Below, one piece after another: positions 56,358 through 64,000 of a DNA stretch of 64,000 nt (within the stretch, counting starts at the first letter, position 1; every line of letters starts with the position of its first letter). The position numbers were made by a program, and so were the translations under genes. The DNA comes from SAR116 cluster alpha proteobacterium HIMB100 (GTDB lineage Bacteria > Pseudomonadota > Alphaproteobacteria > Puniceispirillales > Puniceispirillaceae): assembly GCA_000238815.2 (NCBI GenBank), contig AFXB01000001.1, positions 243,338-307,337 of the forward strand. Direction: 5' to 3'. The notes below the pieces were generated by a model. The model ran no database searches, was not told the DNA's origin, and worked only from the letters and a program-made list of their open reading frames with translations.

Positions 56358-57098
56358 ATGTCGCCTCCACTCTCTGACCGCCAGATTGCCCTTCGTGGGG
56401 CGCTTGACGCGCTTGCCCTGCCAGCCCTTGCACTTGGCAGTACCATGATGGGATTTGGCGCGATTGCCCGTGAAGCCGGATTTGACTTCTGGATGACAAC
56501 TTTGACCACATTATCGGTCTGGGGCATGCCGGGTCAGGTCGCCTTTGTCAGCCTCTATGCCACAGGCTCATCTATGTTTTTAATGGTGGTTGCGGTTGCA
56601 CTTGCCAATATGCGAATGATGCTGATGGTGATCTCAGGCGCAGATATGCTGCAGTTAAAACAGCATAACCTGCCCTTTTATAAACGTTTTTTCATCATGC
56701 ATTTTATGGCGATCACCAACTGGGCACAGCTGACCTTCAAACAATCAACTTATCAGCCTGACCAGCTGCTGACCTACTATAAAGGCTTCAGTATTGTTCT
56801 GTTTTCCTGTGGCCTGACAGGAACGATGACAGGTTTTTTTCTTGATGACTTACTTCCCCCACATATCCTCAGATTGGTGATCTATGTCACGCCGCTTTAT
56901 ATTCTGCTGTTATTGGTGAATGCCCGCCAGACCATCAACCGACTGGCAGGGTTCTTTGGCGCAGCCTTGTCACCTTTTATCTATATGATCGTTGGGGACT
57001 GGGCGATTTTAGTAGCCGGATGTGTTGGCGGCACAGCAGCCCTTTTGATCCAGCTTGCCCGCACAGTCGGCCTCCGGTGTGATAAGGCAGAACAATAA
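56358..57098 (+). CDS. azlC: AzlC family branched-chain amino acid exporter, large subunit
   Basis: Inner-membrane protein of 246 aa with about seven hydrophobic segments. The family's ALALGSTMMGFGAIAREAGFDFW segment and SVWGMPGQVAFVSLYATGSS are intact. AzlC works with AzlD to export leucine/valine-type amino acids or analogues. Its TAA overlaps the azlD ATG by one base. It starts 15 bases after tRNA-Cys, so it may be read from the same promoter. Substrate is by family. Confidence 0.87.
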   Translation: MSPPLSDRQIALRGALDALALPALALGSTMMGFGAIAREAGFDFWMTTLTTLSVWGMPGQVAFVSLYATGSSMFLMVVAVALANMRMMLMVISGADMLQLKQHNLPFYKRFFIMHFMAITNWAQLTFKQSTYQPDQLLTYYKGFSIVLFSCGLTGTMTGFFLDDLLPPHILRLVIYVTPLYILLLLVNARQTINRLAGFFGAALSPFIYMIVGDWAILVAGCVGGTAALLIQLARTVGLRCDKAEQ

Positions 57099-57427
57099 TG
57101 GGCTATTCTGTTTATGAAAGCTGGCTTATAATTGCGCTTGCGGCGCTGGCAACCGGTGGCTGGCGGCTGGCTGGTTTGTTATTGGCTGATCTGATCGCAC
57201 CTGACAGCTGGGTTATGCTGTGGGTAAATGCGGTCGCACATGCGATGGTCGCCGCGGTATTAATGCTGATTATGGTCTATCCGACCGGTGTCTTGGCCAC
57301 CACCAGCCTTGATGACAGGCTGATTTGTCTTGGCATTGGGCTGGTCTGTATGCTGGTTACGCGCCATCTCTGGCTGTCTCTTTTGCTCAGCTTAAGCTCA
57401 TTTGCTGTTTTGGCATCTGTGTATTGA
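57098..57427 (+). CDS. azlD: AzlD family branched-chain amino acid exporter, small subunit
   Basis: Small inner-membrane protein of 109 aa with about four hydrophobic helices. Segments typical of AzlD are WLIIALAALATGGWRLAG at the start and GIGLVCMLVTRHLWLSLLL near the end. The start overlaps azlC as TAATG, the normal coupling for this two-component exporter. The downstream dam gene is convergent with a 19-base gap. Confidence 0.85.
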   Translation: MGYSVYESWLIIALAALATGGWRLAGLLLADLIAPDSWVMLWVNAVAHAMVAAVLMLIMVYPTGVLATTSLDDRLICLGIGLVCMLVTRHLWLSLLLSLSSFAVLASVY

Positions 57428-57446
57428 ACAGGTCAGCTATTTTTCG

Positions 57447-58280
57447 TCACATATTTGTGATCAGCAATTCGGATACCGGCTGCCGCTTTTTGCCGTTGGC
57501 ATTTATCGTGCGCTTTGCCTTTACCTCTATTTGTCTGAAACCAGAATACATCTGTTTGACAATCGGCATACAGGCGTTAGACGCAATAAATTTAACACCG
57601 CGGTTGTCCACCTCCCGCACCAGTTCAGCCAGGCGGTTTTGGTCAGCCATGCCGAACCCGTCAGTCATATAGCTGGTAAAATAGGATGTGTGATTCAACG
57701 GAACGTAAGGCGGATCAAGATAGATCAAATCCCCCTCTTCTGCCTGCTCCAGGCACGCCTCAAATGTCTTATTTTGTATCTCTGTGAAACGCAGCGCACG
57801 CGCAGCTGCCCGCAATACCTCCTCATTCACCAAGGACGGGTTAGTATACCGCCCGAACGGCACATTATTCAGCCCTTTTGAATTCACCCGGTACATGCCG
57901 TTAAACCCGGTTCGGTTCAGATATAAAAACCGGCTTGCTCGTTGCAAAGGGGTTAATTTCGCCAGGCCGCCCTCTTGCCTGTCCAAATTCCGGATTTCAA
58001 GATAGTAATCCTTGTCATGTTGATGTGTTTTCAACAACTCGATCAGCTCATCAGTCTGAGCCTTGACCATCTGATAACAATTGACAAGCTCTGGGTTAAT
58101 GTCATTAATCAGGCTGGGGGTCTTTTTATCATTTAGCTGCTCAGACAAGTGAAAGAAAACAGCTCCGCCGCCAACAAACGGTTCGATGTAGCGTGTAAAC
58201 TGGTCTGGGACTAAAGGCGCAATATCGGCCAAAAGTTGGCGCTTGCCGCCGACCCATTTCAAGAAGGGTTTATTTATCAT
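57447..58280 (-). CDS. dam: Dam-type DNA adenine methyltransferase (class D12), orphan
   Basis: N6-adenine DNA methylase, 277 aa. The AdoMet motif FLKWVGGKRQLL is at residues 6-17 followed by FVGGGAVFFHL (35-45), and the catalytic DPPY is at 189-192. LNRTGFNGMYRVNSKGLNN (121 on) resembles DpnM/DpnIIA-type and Dam methylases, so the target is probably GATC. No restriction endonuclease gene is adjacent: azlD converges and an MFS gene is divergent. An orphan GATC methylase could affect mismatch repair or gene control; it differs from the GANTC methylase CcrM usual in this class. Confidence 0.9.
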   Translation of the reverse strand: MINKPFLKWVGGKRQLLADIAPLVPDQFTRYIEPFVGGGAVFFHLSEQLNDKKTPSLINDINPELVNCYQMVKAQTDELIELLKTHQHDKDYYLEIRNLDRQEGGLAKLTPLQRASRFLYLNRTGFNGMYRVNSKGLNNVPFGRYTNPSLVNEEVLRAAARALRFTEIQNKTFEACLEQAEEGDLIYLDPPYVPLNHTSYFTSYMTDGFGMADQNRLAELVREVDNRGVKFIASNACMPIVKQMYSGFRQIEVKAKRTINANGKKRQPVSELLITNM

Positions 58281-58373
58281 ATGACACTGATAACCACTCT
58301 GGTGACATCTCGCAATATGGATATCCCTGCGGTGCGGGCTTATCCTGCCTGTAAAGACTATTTTTGAGGGTAT

Positions 58374-59606
58374 ATGACCACATTATTATCCATCTCTGCC
58401 CTTCTGATTACAGTTCTTCTGATGCAGATGGGCACAGGCGCGCTCGGGCCTCTTGATACGCTGTCCGGGATTGAACTTGGCTTCACCACAGTTGAGATTG
58501 GCATTATTGGCGCAGCTCATTTTACTGGCTTTATTATTGGCTGTTTTGGAGCGCCTGCACTGGTTCGCCGGGTTGGTCACGCCCGGGCCTATATTGTTAC
58601 TGTGGCGTTATCTGTGATTGCCATTCTGTTGCACCCGATATTTCCCGTTTTTTGGGCCTGGTGCCTGTTCCGCGTGTTTGCCGGCCTTGCGATTGCCACC
58701 TCGCTTACAGCTATTGAAAGTTGGCTGAACGCAAAACTGACAAATAAAAACCGAGGCCGGTTTTTCTCTCTTTACCGGATGATGGATATGTCCGGTGCGT
58801 TGATTGCCCAGTCCCTTATTGCGATATTGGTACCGGTTGAACATTTTTCATATATGCTTTTGGCCATTATCTTGATTGTGTCACTTCTTCCTTTGGGACT
58901 GACGAAATCTGTGCAACCTGAACTGCCTGAAACGGGCAAACTAGACCCCTTATTCGCGTTGCGCATATCGCCTTTGGCCGTGATTGGGGTATTGATTGTC
59001 GGTGCAACGGGATCGGTTATCCGGATGATCGGCCCGTTATTCGCGTATCAATCTAATCTTGCGCCGGTAGAAATCGGCTTGTTTTTGAGCCTGTTCATTA
59101 TTGGTGGGGCGGTGATTCAGCTTCCGGTCGGCTATTTGTCTGAACGGTTCAGCCCACGCCAGCTTCTTGGCCTGTTCAGCAGCCTGACCATCATTGCATC
59201 TGTTGGGATCAACATGATGGACGTCCAGGAAATATTCGGTATCCGCACCTTATTTGTTCTGGTGTTCATTTTTGGTCTGACCACAATGCCACTTTATTCA
59301 ATTTGCGCAATTCACGCGAATAATCTGATCCCTGCCAGACAGATGACCGCACTCAGCGCCTCGCTGATCTTTATTTTTGCAGTTGGGGCGATTGTTTCAC
59401 CAATTTTTGCAGGCTATCTCATTGATGCCTTTGGTACGGATGCCATGTTCCTCTATTTTGCTGCTTTGCACTTGATTTTGCTGATGTACACAGGTTATCG
59501 CGCGCTGATCAGGCCGGATTTAGCCCCGCGGCGTCAATATGTTTATATTCCGCGCACGTCATTGTTTATTGCAAAGACCATTAAATCCATGAAACGTCGC
59601 CAGTAA
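58374..59606 (+). CDS. MFS transporter, YbjJ/YcaD-like
   Basis: Major facilitator superfamily protein of 410 aa with about 12 hydrophobic segments. The loop between helices 2 and 3 reads GAPALVRRVGHARA and ESWLNAKLTNKNRGRFFSLYRMMD is characteristic of the YcaD group. The tail is basic (KTIKSMKRRQ). It is a single gene facing dam; EamA follows 105 bases later. The substrate cannot be read from sequence. Confidence 0.87.
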   Translation: MTTLLSISALLITVLLMQMGTGALGPLDTLSGIELGFTTVEIGIIGAAHFTGFIIGCFGAPALVRRVGHARAYIVTVALSVIAILLHPIFPVFWAWCLFRVFAGLAIATSLTAIESWLNAKLTNKNRGRFFSLYRMMDMSGALIAQSLIAILVPVEHFSYMLLAIILIVSLLPLGLTKSVQPELPETGKLDPLFALRISPLAVIGVLIVGATGSVIRMIGPLFAYQSNLAPVEIGLFLSLFIIGGAVIQLPVGYLSERFSPRQLLGLFSSLTIIASVGINMMDVQEIFGIRTLFVLVFIFGLTTMPLYSICAIHANNLIPARQMTALSASLIFIFAVGAIVSPIFAGYLIDAFGTDAMFLYFAALHLILLMYTGYRALIRPDLAPRRQYVYIPRTSLFIAKTIKSMKRRQ

Positions 59607-59711
59607 CATTATGCGCTGGTTCTGCTTATCATCTGCTGCTTTACAAGCTGTCGTATCAGCTATAACACACAAAGAACGTGGCAATCCAACCAACCCGGCG
59701 GGCCTTTTAAC

Positions 59712-60620
59712 GTGAGCAAATCAACTGCGCATTTCTTGATGCTGATTGCAGCTTTGATCTGGGGAACGACCTTTGTAGCCCAGACCACAGGTATGGATAC
59801 GATCGGGCCATTTGCCTTTACTACCGTTCGCTATCTTATTGGCGCTGTGGTGCTGTTGCCGCTGGCACTTCATGAACGCAGACGGGTGAATCTAGGCACA
59901 TATTTACGGGCGCAGCCCGCCCTGCGGCTCCAGACTGTGGGCTTAGGGGTGATGATGTTTGGCGGCATAGCCCTGCAACAGGTCGCCCTGCAATATACCC
60001 AAGTGGCTAATGCTGCCTTCCTGACAGCACTTTATGTACCGGCTGTGCCGCTTCTGTTATGGCTGCTCCTGCGACAACCAATTGCCGGGCGGGTTTGGTT
60101 GGCGGTGATTTTGTCACTTGGCGGGTCCTGGCTGTTATCTGGCAGCTCCAGCCTGCTCAGCCAATGGGGTGATTTTCTGGTCGCCACAGGAGCGCTGTTT
60201 TGGGCAGGCCACATCATCTTAATCGGACTGGTCATGACGAAAGTGAAAACGCCGTTTCAGTTTGCCTTCATTCAGAATTGCTTATGTGTTTTGTTCGGCT
60301 GGCTGCCCATGCTTATTTTGGAAGCCCCAGAGCTGGCAGACTTCTGGCCTGTTTTGCCAGAATTGCTCTATGCTGGTATATTTTCTGTCGGCATCGCCTA
60401 TACACTTCAAATGATGGCACAGGGCTATGCCTCAACCACCCTGGCTGCCTTCATTCTGTCACTTGAATCTGTATTTGCAGTGATTTCTGGCTGGCTGTTA
60501 TTGGGCCAGAGCCTCACTGTGATGGCCGGTATGGGATGTATGTGTATTTTTGCCGCGATTGTGATCGCAGATGTGCTGCCGGGTAACCTGTTCAGGCGCC
60601 CTAGGGCTTCAGGTTCATGA
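59712..60620 (+). CDS. EamA/DMT superfamily transporter
   Basis: Inner-membrane transporter of 302 aa, ten predicted helices in two EamA repeats (about 6-140 and 150-290). The opening FLMLIAALIWGTTFVAQ and the second-repeat ALFWAGHIILIGLV are typical. The start is GTG 59712. The end overlaps the SelD-fusion ATG by 4 bases, so it belongs to the same operon as the selenium genes; an exporter or importer of a related small molecule is possible but unproven. Confidence 0.85.
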   Translation: MSKSTAHFLMLIAALIWGTTFVAQTTGMDTIGPFAFTTVRYLIGAVVLLPLALHERRRVNLGTYLRAQPALRLQTVGLGVMMFGGIALQQVALQYTQVANAAFLTALYVPAVPLLLWLLLRQPIAGRVWLAVILSLGGSWLLSGSSSLLSQWGDFLVATGALFWAGHIILIGLVMTKVKTPFQFAFIQNCLCVLFGWLPMLILEAPELADFWPVLPELLYAGIFSVGIAYTLQMMAQGYASTTLAAFILSLESVFAVISGWLLLGQSLTVMAGMGCMCIFAAIVIADVLPGNLFRRPRASGS

Positions 60621-62842
60621 ATACTGGCCCGGCTTATATTGACCTTGTGTTAATTGGTGGTGGCCACGCCCAGACACAGGTCTTAAAAGATTTTGCAATG
60701 AAACCGGAAGCCGGGGTCAGACTGACCCTAATCACGGATGTTTTGGACACGCCCTATTCGGGCATGCTGCCTGGCTATGTTGAAGGCATATGGTCCTATA
60801 AGGACATGCATATCAATTTGGTCAAGCTGGCCCGTTTCGCTGGAGCCCGCCTTATCCATCAGCCTGTTAAAAATATAGATTTAAAGAATAAAAACATTAT
60901 TTTAGAAAACGATCTTATTATCAGGTATGATATTGTTTCGATCAATTGTGGGGCATCGCCAGATTTAAATGCCATCCCCGGCGCTGACCAGTTCGCGGTA
61001 GCGGTGAAACCCATTTCCCAGTTCTTGCAGAAACTGCCAGACCCGGCTTTTGTAAATGGTCCAGTCTGTATTGTTGGTGCAGGAGCAGCAGGAGCTGAAT
61101 TGGCATTAGCCTTCCGGCGCAAATACGGGCCTGATTTAGCCATTCATCTGATCGGCCGCTCGCCAAGGGTTCTGCCGACCCGGACAGTCCGCGCAAGCCA
61201 CTTACTGCATAAAGCACTGATGGCTGCGAATATAACGCTTCACCTTGGCCAGCCTGTCCGAAAAATTACCGCTGATGCCCTTCATTTTGAAAATGAAACG
61301 CAACTGACGGCTCAGCATGTCTTTTTGGTGACCGCGGCACGTCCTGCAGACTGGACAAGCCAGCTTGCTTTGAAAAAAAACAATGACGGCTTTATCGCTG
61401 TGTCTTCCTCCTTGCAATCGATATCCCATGACCGGGTTTTTGCCGCCGGGGATATTGCCAGCCTTCAGGGTTTCAATCGTGAAAAGGCTGGTGTATTCGC
61501 GGTCCGGGCTGGCCCTGTCCTCAGCTATAATCTGCGCGCTTCACTACATGCTCGTCCGTTAAAATCATGGCGCCCGCAACGCCAATATCTGGCTCTTGTG
61601 GGACTTGGCGGGGGACAGGCTTTGGCGAGTTGGGGGCCATTTGCAGCTGCAGGGTCATATTGGTGGGCGCTGAAGGTCATAATTGACCGCCGGTTTATGA
61701 CAAAATTTTCTGACCTGCCGCAGATGTCTTCATCTGCAGATATCCTGCCGTCTCTTGCGCACCAGCTTGGCCGCGTTCCCGAGGGTGATGAACAGATGTT
61801 CTGTGCGGCTTGTGGGGCAAAAGCAGGTGCTGACACACTACTCAAGGCAATGCGCAGGGCCTGTGATATGGCGGCGACCATGGGAGCTGATCCAGCTTAT
61901 TTCCCTGAGCTGGATTTGAGCTCAGATCAGGCACAGATGGAACTCCCACCCGGCCAGGCAGTGATCAGCCAGTCTGTTGATTATATCTCTCAGCATATCT
62001 CTGATCCCTTCTGTTTTGGCCGGATTGCCGCATTGCATGCTTTATCTGATATCTTTGTTTCAGGTCACCGGCCCTTTTCGGCTTTGGCGACAGTTATCCT
62101 GCGCCGTGATTACAGCGATCTGCAGGCAGATGACCTGGCACAGATGCTGGCCGGAAGCCTGACAGAGCTGTCTTATCACCGCACGCGCCTTGTCGGCGGC
62201 CACACCTCTTTGTCAGACGAATCAGGTCTTGGATTTGCTGTAACAGGCTTTGCGCAGAGGTCAGCCGGCGACAAACCGGAACAACTGGCAGCAGATGAAA
62301 CTGTTCTCATCCTCACCAAACCGCTCGGTACGGGGGTTATTCTGGCAGCCGAAATGCGCCAGCTTTGTCCGGCCAACAGCTATGCGGCGGCTGTTGCGGT
62401 CATGTTGCAGTCCAATTATGAGGCAACGCAAATTATCGCAAATATTCCCGGTGCCATAATGACAGATGTGACGGGCTTTGGTCTGGTTCGCCATGCTGTT
62501 AATCTTGCGCGCCGTGCAGGTGCAGCAGGTGTCAATATATGCCCAGAGGCCTGCCCCTTCATAGAGGGCGCTGAAGCACTTTCTGAACAAGGATTACAAT
62601 CTAGCCTGTTTCACAATAATGCTGCAGGCCTGATCCCAGCATCCGGACAGTTTGAGGAGGCAGCAGCACAACTGATGTTTGACCCACAAACCTCAGGCGG
62701 CGTGCTGGCTGCTGTTCCTCAGCAGCAGGCGGCATCATGTCTGCGACAGCTTCAGCTGGCCGGATACAGCGAAGCCAGCCTCATTGGCAGCCTGTCCAGC
62801 ACAGCTGGCCTGACGATCATCGACCAAAATAAGATGAGTTAA
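60617..62842 (+). CDS. selD: Pyridine nucleotide-disulfide oxidoreductase fused to selenide, water dikinase
   Basis: Two-domain protein of 741 aa. Residues 1 to about 375 form an NDH-2-like FAD/NAD(P) oxidoreductase: the first dinucleotide motif is VLIGGGHAQ (11-19), the second CIVGAGAAGAELAL near 152, and FAAGDIASL binds FAD. Residues from about 395 form SelD: MFCAACGAKAG holds catalytic Cys399 and Lys402 (a Cys codon, TGT, not Sec), and GGHTSLSDESG plus DPQTSGGVLAAVP are ATP-binding segments. SelD makes selenophosphate. Similar fusions are known in other bacteria. It overlaps the EamA gene by 4 bases and mnmH follows after one base. Confidence 0.93.
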   Translation: MNTGPAYIDLVLIGGGHAQTQVLKDFAMKPEAGVRLTLITDVLDTPYSGMLPGYVEGIWSYKDMHINLVKLARFAGARLIHQPVKNIDLKNKNIILENDLIIRYDIVSINCGASPDLNAIPGADQFAVAVKPISQFLQKLPDPAFVNGPVCIVGAGAAGAELALAFRRKYGPDLAIHLIGRSPRVLPTRTVRASHLLHKALMAANITLHLGQPVRKITADALHFENETQLTAQHVFLVTAARPADWTSQLALKKNNDGFIAVSSSLQSISHDRVFAAGDIASLQGFNREKAGVFAVRAGPVLSYNLRASLHARPLKSWRPQRQYLALVGLGGGQALASWGPFAAAGSYWWALKVIIDRRFMTKFSDLPQMSSSADILPSLAHQLGRVPEGDEQMFCAACGAKAGADTLLKAMRRACDMAATMGADPAYFPELDLSSDQAQMELPPGQAVISQSVDYISQHISDPFCFGRIAALHALSDIFVSGHRPFSALATVILRRDYSDLQADDLAQMLAGSLTELSYHRTRLVGGHTSLSDESGLGFAVTGFAQRSAGDKPEQLAADETVLILTKPLGTGVILAAEMRQLCPANSYAAAVAVMLQSNYEATQIIANIPGAIMTDVTGFGLVRHAVNLARRAGAAGVNICPEACPFIEGAEALSEQGLQSSLFHNNAAGLIPASGQFEEAAAQLMFDPQTSGGVLAAVPQQQAASCLRQLQLAGYSEASLIGSLSSTAGLTIIDQNKMS

Positions 62843-62843
62843 G

Positions 62844-63917
62844 ATGAGCGCTCCCATTCATACCACAACAGACTGGAAGGCTGGGCATTATGACATGGTC
62901 ATTGATGTCCGTTCGCCATCTGAATTTGCTGATGACCATATTCCAGGGGCAGTAAACCTGCCTGCCATGTCAGATGAAGAAAGAGCTGTAGTCGGCACAT
63001 TGTACAAACAGACATCTGCCTTTGAAGCCCGCAAAACCGGGGCTGCGATCATGTCACGGAATATTGCCCGTCACATGGACACTGTTTTGCAGGACAAGCC
63101 GTCCGGATTTCGTCCGCTAATCCATTGCTGGCGTGGCGGCCAACGCTCGCGTGCCTTTGCCCTTGTGCTGAGCGAGGTGGGCTGGACAACACATCTCCTA
63201 CACGGCGGCTACAAAGCCTATCGTCGCGATATTCTGGACAGGCTGAAAGACATTCCCCCATCTCTGAATCTACAGATCATTGCCGGGCGCACTGGTTCTG
63301 GAAAGACCGCCCTGCTCCAGCATCTGCAGCAAAAAGGGGGACAGATAGTGGACCTAGAGGATCTGGCAGCGCATCGCGGCTCGCTTTTGGGCCAGATCCC
63401 TGGCCGTCCTCAACCCAGCCAACGCTTATTTGAAAGCTGTTTGATTGACGCACTTTTGGAACTTGACCCTGATCAGCCGGTATTTGTGGAATCTGAAAGC
63501 TCACGCATCGGCAATCTTCAGATCCCCCCTGTGCTTTGGCGCCAGATGACAACTGCACCTTTGATTACGCTTGACGTTCCTGTGAAAGCACGTGCGGCTT
63601 ATCTTGTGTCTGTTTATGACCGCCTGACAACAGATACTGCCGATCTTTCACGCCTGATCAGTGGTATGGTCCGCCGACATGGGTATGAAGTTACCGGTGA
63701 ATGGCAGAAATTGATGCAAGAGGGTAACTGGTGCGGGTTGGCAGAAGCCTTGTTAAGCACGCATTATGATCCGGCATATGACCAGTCTGTAAACCGTCAC
63801 AATCGCACTCAGCGGCTGCAGATCACACAACCAGAATGCTCGGCTGCAGAAATGCAGAAATCGGCTGCACAAATTCTGTCTTCCTTTGGCGATCAGGCAC
63901 CTGTCTCAGAAGATTAA
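62844..63917 (+). CDS. mnmH: tRNA 2-selenouridine synthase
   Basis: Replaces 2-thiouridine at the wobble base of Lys, Glu and Gln tRNAs with 2-selenouridine using selenophosphate; 357 aa. An N-terminal rhodanese domain (about 10-130) has active-site Cys95 in HCWRGGQRS, and a P-loop GRTGSGKT (148-155) begins the C-terminal ATPase-like domain. It follows the SelD fusion after one base, which supplies its substrate. The tRNA-Lys(UUU) at 21602 would be a target. All key motifs are intact. Confidence 0.96.
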   Translation: MSAPIHTTTDWKAGHYDMVIDVRSPSEFADDHIPGAVNLPAMSDEERAVVGTLYKQTSAFEARKTGAAIMSRNIARHMDTVLQDKPSGFRPLIHCWRGGQRSRAFALVLSEVGWTTHLLHGGYKAYRRDILDRLKDIPPSLNLQIIAGRTGSGKTALLQHLQQKGGQIVDLEDLAAHRGSLLGQIPGRPQPSQRLFESCLIDALLELDPDQPVFVESESSRIGNLQIPPVLWRQMTTAPLITLDVPVKARAAYLVSVYDRLTTDTADLSRLISGMVRRHGYEVTGEWQKLMQEGNWCGLAEALLSTHYDPAYDQSVNRHNRTQRLQITQPECSAAEMQKSAAQILSSFGDQAPVSED

Positions 63918-63938
63918 AGAAGCGGTGAAAAAAGGGGA

Positions 63939-63966
63939 TTGCACTTTACAAGTGATGATGTATAAC
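63939..63966 (+). promoter_or_regulatory. Probable promoter for a tRNA gene at the window end
   Basis: TTGCAC (63939-63944) and TATAAC (63961-63966) are separated by 16 bases; the start would be near 63973, 16 bases before the tRNA-like sequence. It resembles the other tRNA promoters of the window in layout. Confidence 0.55.
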
Positions 63967-63988
63967 TGCTGTCGTTAAACCGCACTGG

Positions 63989-64000
63989 TCCCCGGTAGCT
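63989..64000 (+). tRNA. Possible 5' end of a tRNA, perhaps tRNA-Asn (cut by the window)
   Basis: The last twelve bases TCCCCGGTAGCT fit a tRNA start: seven acceptor bases, T8, A9, then GCT of the D stem. A first base T is frequent in tRNA-Asn. With the promoter 16 bases upstream this is plausible, but too little is present to prove it. Confidence 0.4.

Noticed and set aside
1..64000. CRISPR arrays, IS elements, prophage or toxin-antitoxin genes
   Set aside because: I saw no repeated spacer pattern, no transposase or integrase frame and no toxin-antitoxin pair in the window.

Overview
The window looks like a stretch of chromosome from a free-living alphaproteobacterium of moderate GC content. 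The evidence is conserved alphaproteobacterial gene order: tolC-popZ-like-valS, argS-dgt, scpA-scpB near tatA-tatB-tatC-serS-surE-pcm-nlpD-like, and yajC-secD-secF followed by homologues of the mitochondrial complex I assembly factors NDUFAF3 and NDUFAF6. The gene mix (sugar and thiamine uptake, many small transporters, few regulators) would suit a marine lineage such as SAR116, but that placement is inference and there is no rRNA gene here to test it. I found no phage, IS element, CRISPR array or plasmid function.

Layout. 1-6254: sugar-uptake and glycosidase operon on the + strand (truncated aglF-like permease, aglG-like permease, GH13 alpha-glucosidase, aglK-like ATPase, GH1 beta-glucosidase, methyltransferase). 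6268-7222: a secreted FKBP-rhodanese fusion and tRNA-Ser(UGA) on the - strand. 7442-10870: three envelope genes (lytic transglycosylase, RlpA lipoprotein, DD-carboxypeptidase). 10897-15887: tmk-holB-metG-tatD-MBL, a tightly packed housekeeping run. 16051-19576: promoter, TPP riboswitch and thiBPQ. 19577-21018: the least ordinary part, with an open frame lacking a normal start, strong RNA hairpins and two tiny membrane proteins. 21019-25611: thioesterase, tRNA-Lys(UUU), coaD, gyrA, ssb. 25809-30093: uvrA and trmFO. 30085-34180: - strand NDUFAF6-like, NDUFAF3-like, secF, secD, yajC. 34408-35274: DUF815 ATPase. 35285-43346: nlpD-like, pcm, surE, serS, tatCBA, an orphan ABC ATPase, scpB, scpA. 43343-47148: SPOR protein, argS, dgt. 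47277-48450: erpA-like and xth. 48501-56115: ilvD, valS, PopZ-like, tolC, PCMT-like. 56270-58280: tRNA-Cys, azlCD, Dam-type methylase. 58374-63917: MFS transporter, then an EamA transporter, a fused oxidoreductase-SelD and mnmH. The window ends in what looks like the first bases of a tRNA gene behind a good promoter.

How the genes work together. The first operon imports glucosides and hydrolyses both alpha and beta linkages in the cytoplasm. thiBPQ salvages thiamine under riboswitch control. The last operon makes selenophosphate and uses it for 2-selenouridine in tRNA. The central blocks serve protein export (SecDF-YajC, Tat), chromosome segregation (ScpAB, PopZ-like), cell-wall remodelling and translation.

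I did not find a convincing new multi-gene system. The best leads are the FKBP-rhodanese fusion, the lysine-rich TatA tail, the structured RNA region at 20.6-20.8 kb, the pair of complex I assembly factor homologues, the oxidoreductase-SelD fusion with mnmH, and the orphan Dam-type methylase.
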